Source: Calonectria ilicicola
Taxonomy: Eukaryota; Ascomycota; Sordariomycetes; Hypocreales; Nectriaceae
Assembly (NCBI GenBank): GCA_020809705.1
Contig: CP085826.1
Location: forward strand, 5,890,001-5,954,000
Direction of reading: 5' to 3'
Length of the DNA stretch: 64,000 nucleotides
Part shown: one piece after another, positions 56,542 to 64,000 of the stretch
Position numbering within the stretch: position 1 is the first letter of the stretch
How the letters are laid out: the number at the start of each line of letters is the position of its first letter
Program-made: the position numbers and the translations under genes
Notes under the pieces: model-generated
What the model was told of the DNA's origin: nothing
Database searches by the model: none
What the model saw: only the letters and a program-made list of their open reading frames with translations

Positions 56542-58285
56542 ATGTCTGAACAACCTTCAGCACCGCAGGGCATCGATCCCACCGCCCAGCCTGTAAGTGG
56601 CATTGTCCCGGACCTTGATGTCCCTTTTTTTTATACTGACGTTTACTTCAAGGCCGTCGCTCCCGCCCCCACTCCCATTTCTCTCCCTACCTCCAACGCC
56701 GGCCCGGCCCCAGTTCCTCTCCTCCGTCCCGCCATCCCCGGCGCCAGAAGTGGACGAGGACCACCCCGTCTAGGACTCGCCATTCCTCCGTCACCAAATG
56801 CCAAGCCTGTTGGCAACCAGGGAGGCGCACCCGCCGCAGTCTCCTCAAGACCGCCGCTACCAACACTGCATCTGGCGACTCCTATGGGGAGCCAGACCAC
56901 TCCATATGAGCAACCTCCTCGGTCCCAATGCGCAAACCAGCCTGGTCAATCTGCAGGTGGAGGAAGTGAGAGCAGCGCTGCACACTCGAGATCGGGCAGC
57001 TTTGGTCCTTTGGACGGCAGAGCAAGCAACCCCACCTCTGCCGGGTCTCAGTACTCGGCGCTCTCATTTGCATCCCAGTATGGCATCGGTGTGTCAAGAG
57101 CGCAAGGCACTCCTGACCCCGTGTCCGCCGTTGGATCTATGTACTCTGAACGAAGCGAGGGTGGCGTTTCTATGGAAAGGGACGGCAGTCTACAAGGACT
57201 TGAGGCTTTTGATAAGCTGAGCCTTGAGAAGGGTAGGACTCTTGATGTTGACGAGTTAGATGAGGAGGGCTGGAGAATCGCCAGTATGGAGAAGAGAATT
57301 GTTGAGATTGGTAACCTCGGTGAGGGTGCCGGAGGTGCAGTCACCAGGTGTAAACTCAAGGGCGGTAACACGGTGTTTGCGCTCAAGGTAAAAACCTGCT
57401 CCTTCATATTTCGCATTCAACGACTAACCAAAGATCAACTAGGTTATTACTACGAATCCTGATCCCGACGTCAAAAAGCAAATCCTCAGAGAGTTAGGAT
57501 TCAACAAGGAGTGCGCCTCGGATCACATCTGCCGTTACTACGGTGCCTTCGTCGACCCTGCTACGGCCACCATCTCCATCGCCATGGAGTTCTGCGAAGG
57601 CGGCTCGCTTGACAGCATCTACAAGGAAGTTAAGCGATTGGGCGGCCGAACAGGCGAAAAGGTTTTGGGTAAGATTGCCGAAGGTGTCCTAGGTGGTTTG
57701 ACTTACCTTCACACTCGACGAATCATTCACCGAGACATTAAGCCATCCAACATTCTGCTATGTCGGGATGGCGCTGTGAAACTGTGTGATTTCGGTGTCT
57801 CCGGTGACTTTGGAACCAAGGGCGAGGCCAACACCTTCATCGGTACCAGCTACTACATGGCTCCGGAGCGAATCACTGGCCAGTCATACACCATCACCTC
57901 GGATGTTTGGTCAACTGGAGTCACCCTTCTCGAAGTCGCACAGCATCGTTTCCCCTTCCCAGCTGACGGCACGGAGATGCAACCTCGAGCTGGTCTCATC
58001 GACTTGCTCACCTACATTGTGCGGCAACCCGTGCCCAAATTGAAGGATGAGCCCGACATGGATGTGTACTGGAGCGACAACTTTAAATACTTTATCGAGT
58101 GCTGGTATGTTCCCATTATCTCTTCCTATCAGGCGGTATACTAACAAAATGGTAGTTTGGAAAAGCAGCCTCAGCGCCGAGCAAGCCCATGGAAGATGAT
58201 GGAGCACCCATGGATGGTGGAGATGCGCTCCAAGCGTGTCAACATGGTCAAATACCTCTCCTTCGTGTGGGGATGGGAGAGCTAG
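56542..58285 (+). CDS. MKK1: MAP kinase kinase Mkk1/Mkk2 of the cell-wall integrity pathway
   Basis: Dual-specificity kinase between Bck1-type MAPKKK and Slt2-type MAPK, responding to cell-wall stress. Exons: 56542-56592, 56653-57387, 57443-58104, 58156-58285 (525 residues). The N-terminal 230 residues are Pro/Ser-rich and probably regulatory. The kinase domain runs about 230-510: [12 protein letters not shown]-loop, FALK with the ATP-binding Lys exactly at the exon 2/3 junction (about 262), [44 protein letters not shown] split over the activation segment, and a C-terminal [12 protein letters not shown] tail. The activation segment with NTFIGT is characteristic of Mkk1 rather than Pbs2 or Ste7. 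Intron 1 is 60 nt with no stop, so unspliced RNA would still be translatable. Identity is secure. Confidence 0.96.
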
Positions 58286-59048
58286 ACTGTCTAAACAGCT
58301 TTTAAGGGGTCTAAGATTGGTATCACAATGGTAATTTGAACAAGGTTGCACTCCCGGCGCTATATGCACAGGATAATGGCAACTTGTGCCCTAACATCTT
58401 TCGCTCATGACGATATTAAAGGCTGGGCCTAGGTCATGCGGCAACCACCCGATATGTGAATTCGCCAGTTTGTGGACGAAACTTTGGGATCAGCATGGCA
58501 TAGCGGGTCGGATCATTACACAGGATATGGTGGGTCGACTTGTGTAGCTTGGAAACCGGGACAACAATGACGATGATATTGTGCAGCTGTTAAAATCAGT
58601 TTGGAGCAAGATTGTTATGTTGGAAATCTCAATATTCCGAGAAAGGCACTGAATCCTTTCATCGAGCAAGCGCTTTACGCTTCCCGCATACATGTATTTC
58701 CCACTAATAGATGGGCAGCGGGTTTTAGGATACAAAAATATTTTTTACGTCATCTGTGCCTGTGCGTCTGTGTTACATCAAGGTGTCATATTAGAGCTAC
58801 CGTTAAGCTTGGTTTTCGCACAGAAGTCAATGTGCGCTCTCGTGTAAACAAAAACTGTAAATGCATTTATGCCAATCACCGACCAATTACTGTGTTTGTT
58901 CACTTTTAATGCTTGATTGAACATGAGCATGTGAAACGAAGGAACCAAACCGAGCGTTGAACAAGAAAGCTGTTTCAAATCTATTCCATATATGTAGGGG
59001 TATATATATCTTGACGTGCCCTTGCCAATCAATCAATCAACCGCCCTT
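58286..59048. other. Convergent 3' intergenic, mkk1/PUS7
   Basis: About 760 bp between the stops of two convergent genes. AT-rich, without a gene-like frame; it presumably contains both 3' untranslated regions. Confidence 0.65.
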
Positions 59049-61376
59049 TCACACGGACGCCTCTCCACCTGGTGGATCGCCCATCAGATCTCGGAGAGCG
59101 ATTGTGGCATATGCACTTCGTCCCAGCTGGAACTTGACAACCACGGCAACCTTGTTTGGTTCCGGCTGAGAGGGAGCATCAACATCCATGTCCTCTGCTG
59201 AAGGGGGAGCTTTCTTGGATGCGTCTGCTTCTGTGTTCTCAGCCTCGCTGGAAGCTTCATCTCCTTCCACCTTGGTCTTCTTCGACGTTGGTTCACCATT
59301 GGCATCCTCACGCCTCCTCTTACCGCCTCCATTGTTGCTAGCGTTCTGTTTTGCCGCCTTGATAATGTCCAGGTCTGTGGGATGCATCTGCTCCGTGTCA
59401 TCGGCGTAGGCACGGACCTCGATCGATGGCTTAGCCAGGAAACGGTTCATGAGCTTGCGGTAACGCCCAGGCAGGCTGAATTCGCGTCGCATGCGGCGCA
59501 TTTTGTGCGGGTCAAGTGACCCGTTTTCATCGCTGCCCATAAACTCCTCGTAAAATGTTCCAATTTCGTTATCTGGGTACACAATGTCATACCCAGGCGT
59601 GGGCAGCACAATGTCGTAGACGGTGTAGCGGCCACTGGCAGCCTCCTCGGCTGTCAGGGGCCTGGCGCGGACGGGGGCGTCGTCGTCATCGTCAACGGGA
59701 TTCACAATGTCATCGCCATCCTGGTCCTGGCCGCTGACAAGCGGGGTGGACTCGGTCTGGGCGATGACCAAGTCGCCCTTGACAACAGCCTCGCCGTGAA
59801 GTTCCCATCGCTTGCTTGCCGCGTGGTTCCAGACGTACGACTGATAGGCGTGCAGGTACATGGAGCGCAGACCCCGTGTAATGTGAACCAACGCACCGAC
59901 GAAATCCTTTCGGGATTGTGCGCCTTGTCTGTTCAAGTGGCGGAAAATGCAGTTCTCTGCAGAGAAACGTCTAGGCATAATCCTAGCAGCCCTGTCAATA
60001 TCCTTTCCAGTCAGGAACAACATGCAGGCCTGGTTTCGCAGATAGTCGTCCCGCTTGGACGCCTCCTCGGGAATTTCGCCAGCCTCCGCTTTGGCAGCAA
60101 TATCTTCATCATAGTGAAGGAGCGACTTGACAGCTCCCTCATAATTATCGTTCAGGATTAACTTTCCAATCTCGTGTGTGCCGATCTGGTGTGTTCCAAA
60201 TCTCTGGTGGCCAAAGTAGTTGATCCAACCGTGGTCAGCCATGTGAGCCAAGGCAGACTCGACGTTTGCCTTGAACTTTTCCACTCTTTGATCCACAGGC
60301 TCGTCTTTGAACTCGCCAATCATCTCGCAGTTCTTGATGGAAATAACAAATTCGTTACCTGAGAGCTGTCCCAAATAAACAGGCTTCTCGTGATATTCGT
60401 AGTCGCCCGTTGAAACGCCCCATAGCCGGCCATTGATGCCCGCCAGGTTTCTCATTCGTGTGTATCGCACTGAACATCGTTGGACAGTTGCGGCTCTGCG
60501 ATCCTTGGTTCCGGCATACCCAATGATCTGGGGTTTGACTTTAAGAAAACGCGCAATCTGGTTTACAGCATCCATGGTATCTCGGTTTTCCTTGTACAGA
60601 GTAAAGTGAAGATATTCGCCTGCTGGCTTCTCTTCACGCTGGCCACGAGGACCACGGTTTTTTCTCCTCGAGTTTCCCTTTTTCTGGGGAACAAAACTGG
60701 CAATGATAGCGCCGGCATCATCCGTATTGGTTTCGATCTGAGATTTGAAGATGCGACGGACCTCTTGGTGAATCTGACCTCGTTTAGGCCGATCATCTAT
60801 AGGCTGCGAAGTGACAGACTTCTTTTTCTCGTGATCGACTCCAGGTCCTGCCTTGTACAGTTCGACAAGCTCCTGAGCGAAGGTAGGGTCGGTCAGTGCT
60901 TCAAGGGCGGCTGCGTCTTCGGCAGAAACGTCTCGGGGTTGCTCTTGCTGGGCAGATCCATTTCCATTAGTTGAGTTTTCCTGCTTTTCGTCACTTTTAT
61001 TTTCCTCCTGCTTCACTTGGCCGCTCTTTTGCTGGCCATTGGACTCAGCCTTGGTCTCAGTCGCCTAAATCAACGTCAGCATTCAAGAGAGAAGGGCCGT
61101 GGTGAATAGAAGCCGTACCGGCGCTTCCTCATCGAGCACTCCCACCTGCTTCAGATGCAAAACTGATCCATCCTCCTTAATCTCGTTTACTTGAAAGTCG
61201 GAGAATCTTTACAAGTCAGGTTTGTTGTGCCGCGAATTGGGATCGATAGCTGTCGCTTACCTGGCTCGAATGTCACCAGTCCATGCCGCAGCCAGTGGAG
61301 TGGCTTTCTGAGTAATTCCGAGGGTCTTGTTGTAGGCAGCGCCACCGCGCGCCATGAAATGAATCTGCTCACTCAT
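59049..61376 (-). CDS. PUS7: tRNA/RNA pseudouridine synthase Pus7 (TruD family)
   Basis: Isomerises uridine to pseudouridine in tRNA, U2 snRNA and other RNAs. Exons: 61376-61261, 61206-61119, 61064-59049 (739 residues), with GT-AG ends and phases that rebuild DIRARFSDFQVNEI across intron 1. The catalytic Asp lies in GYAGTKDRRA (about residue 255). Further TruD features are the start of the Arg/Phe-rich DFQV segment, NYFGHQRFGTHQIGTHEIGK, and the long insertion typical of eukaryotic Pus7. A charged linker (about 75-105) and an acidic Lys/Glu tail near the C-terminus are low complexity. An ORF search finds only the third exon and would lose the N-terminal 68 residues. Confidence 0.95.
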
Positions 61377-61739
61377 GTCTCCTTCCAATGGCGACCGAGC
61401 ACACAACTTGCGACGATTCTGCGAAGCTGCGACGGGTATGTTATTTTACACTGCTATGGCGGGGCGATTTTCGCGACTGACAATTTTTGCTCGGCAGTAA
61501 ATCCAGTGACACCTAGTCTGGAAGGCGGTGGGCCACTGGCTATACTACTGCATACTTTAGAGCCACCGCCTTCCAGTTATAGATACAACTGTAGGGTAGA
61601 TAGCAGGACAACCTGCTGAACTGTGTCTGGAATTGGATTTTATGTGTTCCAATGTTTTTACTAAATATCTATTTACTTATTCCGGTTCTTGAGGATTTCA
61701 ATATTCCTTATCTCATCTCTTAAACCGCACCCAGCTTCT
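61377..61739. other. Short intergenic between PUS7 and ABM-domain gene
   Basis: 363 bp that should hold the PUS7 promoter and the 3' end of the ABM gene. It contains a perfect 14-bp inverted repeat (61518-61576). Confidence 0.65.
61518..61576. repeat. Perfect 14-bp inverted repeat with 31-nt spacer
   Basis: CTGGAAGGCGGTGG at 61518-61531 is exactly the reverse complement of CCACCGCCTTCCAG at 61563-61576. A second small pair, CCAGTG and CACTGG (61503-61539), interleaves with it. It could form a hairpin in the ABM-gene 3' end, mark a tiny inverted-repeat element, or be a paired operator near the PUS7 start. Confidence 0.9.
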
Positions 61740-62165
61740 TCAAATTCGGGATTTGATGCCGAACTCTAGATTTGTTCGGATAATTTGAATGTCAATGAGT
61801 TGTTCCTTTTCCAAGATTTCAACCATCTTTACAACTGGAGGGGTTTTTAAATGTCTCTCCATGGATTCCTGGTCATCGTAACTATGCCTCCGATTAGATA
61901 GTATTTTCATCGAGTGCGGAAGAATTACCCTTCAAAGACGACGAATTGCTCTTTGCCATCATTCAGATGACTAATGCCCTTGTGCAATTCATATCGATGG
62001 ACATATGGTTCGTTTGCCTGCACATACTTGACGCATTCTTCAAAAAGTTCCAAGAACTAGCGATATTAGCGATCATGAGTATTTGTAGCTATTTGACTGT
62101 CGACTTACCCGTGCGGCTTTGCCGGGTTTTGGTGTGATGACTGCAGCCAGCTGGATGGGCGCCAT
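61740..62165 (-). CDS. Small ABM-domain (dimeric alpha-beta barrel) protein
   Basis: Three-exon gene: 62165-62109, 62056-61929, 61881-61740 (108 residues), all canonical GT-AG with matching phases 0 and 2. It begins MAPIQLAAVITPKPGKAARF, continues with LFEECVKYVQANEPYVHRY, HLNDGKEQFVVFEGYDDQES, and ends with the conserved-type HLKTPPVVKMVEILEK and a short tail. This strand/helix order is that of antibiotic-biosynthesis-monooxygenase (ABM/LsrG) domains, where a helix with paired His/Lys residues follows a FEGYDDQES-like turn. Such proteins are cofactor-free monooxygenases or isomerases; substrate unknown. It is missed by simple ORF calling because each exon is below 60 codons. No neighbouring biosynthetic genes. 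Confidence 0.85.
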
Positions 62166-63465
62166 GCTAGCTGGGACAAAACGTATAATATATTGAACAA
62201 AGAAATTGAGCTTTGGATGCGAATGGAAGTAATGGAAAAACGCTATCAAACAAGTATGGGTGCGCGAGGATTATTTATTAACGAGGGGCTACGGACTGGA
62301 CCGGGCCTTTTTACCGTGGCTGTGGAACTGGTGCGGAAAATGATTGCCAGCGCCGCATCGCGAGGTGTTGCCAAGCTTAACTGCTATTGCCAAACTAGTG
62401 TCTTGAGCGAGGAGCGCACACACGGGGTGCACCGCCAGTTATTTCTCGCCCAAAAAAATAGCCACAATAAATCACCGTGGCTGCGCAAATTCCCTGATAA
62501 GTATACCATTTGGATGGGATTTTTGGGGCGGGTGTACAATGTATCCTTCGAAAATTGTGTCTCCGTATAGAACTCAACTATCTCAGAATATCAACTTGTT
62601 CGGAAAAATAAATGAATAACAACAAATAAAGCTAAAAAAAAAAGATCTCGAAGGATTTAAATATTTATTTATCTAACACTTATTTCTCATACATAAGGTG
62701 AGGGACCCTGAAAACAAAAGTTGGCGGGATATCATCATTCAGGGGATTGCAAAGTAGGTAAGCTAGTAGGACAATGGACTCGTGCGTATGTAACAGTTGA
62801 CTGTCTTCCTCCCCAAAGACCCTATTTACGTGTGCCATTCATCTGTACTATCTTATCAATGACGTTTATCATAAGCTTGTAGAAGGCACGACAAAATGTC
62901 ATGCTCACTGCTAGGCAAGGACGGCCGAGGTAAAGCGCCAATACAGGGGCGCACATGACAGTTTTCAGCGATGCCTGGACTCACCTTTGAGCCACCAAGC
63001 ACTACGATTTTCCTAATTTACCCATAGCCGCTCGAGTTCTTTGATCGTTGTGCTATCTATGTATAGCCCGTCAAATGCTCTATTATTACAATTAGTTTTT
63101 GACTGTACCCCTACCAAGCTGCGGCGCGGAGTATCCAACATACCAACACGGGCAGAGAAAGCAATGACTTTTCGGTACAGATTTTAGGCCACTCAAGGAA
63201 GTATATTAAATGAGTACCGAATCGCTCACGGATGTTTCAACAATAGAAGTATCCTATCGAGGGGTATTTGTAATGCGAGGCAAATCTGGGTGTTTTGGAG
63301 AGGTAGGCAAGCATATGCTTATCCCCCTAAGGGAGAACGCCGCTAACTGTGAAGGTACTGCCAACTGCAGGACTAATCTCTGGCGATGGTTGGGGGTATG
63401 ACGGCTCTTCGGGCTATCTAGCATATATTGAAAGTACGATAACAACCTTCGGACCTTGACAAAAA
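62166..63465. other. AT-rich intergenic before the right-edge gene
   Basis: About 1.3 kb. AT-rich (TTTAAATATTTATTTA near 62656). A 125-codon frame at 62193-62570 and a 63-codon frame at 63210-63401 show no recognisable feature. It should hold the ABM-gene promoter on the left and that of the right-edge gene on the right. Confidence 0.55.
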
Positions 63466-64000
63466 ATGAGTTTACAATTATCAGGCTCCTTGTCCGCTAC
63501 TGGCTCAACGGAGCCTCTTGGAAACTACCGATTTCCTCATAGCGATGCTATTAAACAGAATCCACTGCTGGACCTCTGCGACTCTATCCGTGCCGGCCTA
63601 GATGACAGGCGGAACCCGAGCTCACGATGGGAGGAAGTCATGGTTTTTTTGGCGGCTGTCGTGAGAGATGAAACAAACGGGATGTCGATGATTGACTTCG
63701 CGACCATTCGGAATTCTTGCCTTGACAAACTACTATCCGACATGGTGAACCCTAAAAATCGGCCGATGCCAGTAACCACAGGGTTCCAAAGGGATGTTGC
63801 TCTAGCTGAGAGACTACTGAGACTGTGGAGAGCCCGATTCAGGGAACATTATTTCACTATAGATCAATACCGGTACTTTGATTTACCTAGAATTGGCCGG
63901 CTTAAGGATGTAGAGATGAGCAGTGCCGGGGACAACATCCAGGGACACTGGAGAGCAAAAGACTTTGAACCACTGTCTGAACTTGAGGGGAATCAATTTG
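63466..64000 (+). CDS. Partial gene of unknown function running off the right edge
   Basis: An open frame starts at the ATG at 63466 (context AAAAAATGAG) and has no stop for 178 codons to the end of the window. The start is MSLQLSGSLSATGSTEPLGN. Later parts look like a folded protein: RWEEVMVFLAAVVRDETNGM, ALAERLLRLWRARFREHYFT and GRLKDVEMSSAGDNI. I cannot assign a family. Composition (balanced charged and aliphatic residues) and length without stops in AT-balanced DNA favour a real gene. Introns beyond the edge cannot be judged. Confidence 0.7.
   Translation, partial: MSLQLSGSLSATGSTEPLGNYRFPHSDAIKQNPLLDLCDSIRAGLDDRRNPSSRWEEVMVFLAAVVRDETNGMSMIDFATIRNSCLDKLLSDMVNPKNRPMPVTTGFQRDVALAERLLRLWRARFREHYFTIDQYRYFDLPRIGRLKDVEMSSAGDNIQGHWRAKDFEPLSELEGNQF

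Noticed and set aside
62193..62570. 125-codon frame on the plus strand
   Set aside because: No family features, and it directly abuts the ABM gene start, where a promoter is expected.

Overview
This window is nuclear DNA of a filamentous ascomycete. Genes carry short introns (about 50-110 nt) with GTAAGT-like donors and CTGAC/CTAAC branch sites, long CT-rich leaders precede several ATGs, and the set includes fungal-only or fungal-typical proteins (Ste12 with C2H2 fingers, Mkk1-type MAPKK, Cwf23, Iba57, a DUF2235 protein). Protein character points to Sordariomycetes, probably Hypocreales; the genus cannot be fixed from the sequence alone. I resolve 19 complete protein-coding genes, one gene cut by the right edge, and a few weak candidates. 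No tRNA, rRNA, CRISPR or intact transposon is visible.

Layout. 1-3300: no convincing gene. 4380-18212: a run of regulatory and chromatin genes: ste12 (+), FAF1 ribosome-biogenesis factor (-), SWC5 of the SWR1 complex (-), WDR70-like WD40 protein (+) and a 1432-residue Snf2/Sth1-type SWI/SNF-RSC ATPase (+). 18818-21328: a DUF676-like alpha/beta hydrolase (+) with a probable GC-AG intron, and the PHS1 3-hydroxyacyl-CoA dehydratase (-). 22585-30586: secreted aspartic protease (-), aminoglycoside-phosphotransferase-fold kinase (-), isopenicillin-N-synthase-like 2OG oxygenase (-), ACMSD-like amidohydrolase (+) and Cwf23-type DnaJ protein (-). 31187-38316: DUF2235 protein (-) with an apparently broken splice donor, IBA57 (-) and a secreted carboxylesterase (+).

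38317-52072 is gene-poor: nearly 14 kb with only one recognisable gene, a small acidic Ecm13-like protein (43394-44122). 52073-62165: DBP8 helicase (-), the cell-wall-integrity MAPKK mkk1 (+), PUS7 pseudouridine synthase (-) and a small three-exon ABM-domain gene (-) that simple ORF scanning misses. From 63466 an open frame runs off the right end.

The genes do not form an obvious biosynthetic cluster. The most interesting points concern splicing: an in-frame 84-nt exon holding most of the Ste12 zinc-finger region, a stop-free 60-nt intron in mkk1, a GC-AG intron, and a lost donor in the DUF2235 gene. ste12 and mkk1, both outputs or components of MAPK signalling, also share an identical 12-bp promoter motif.
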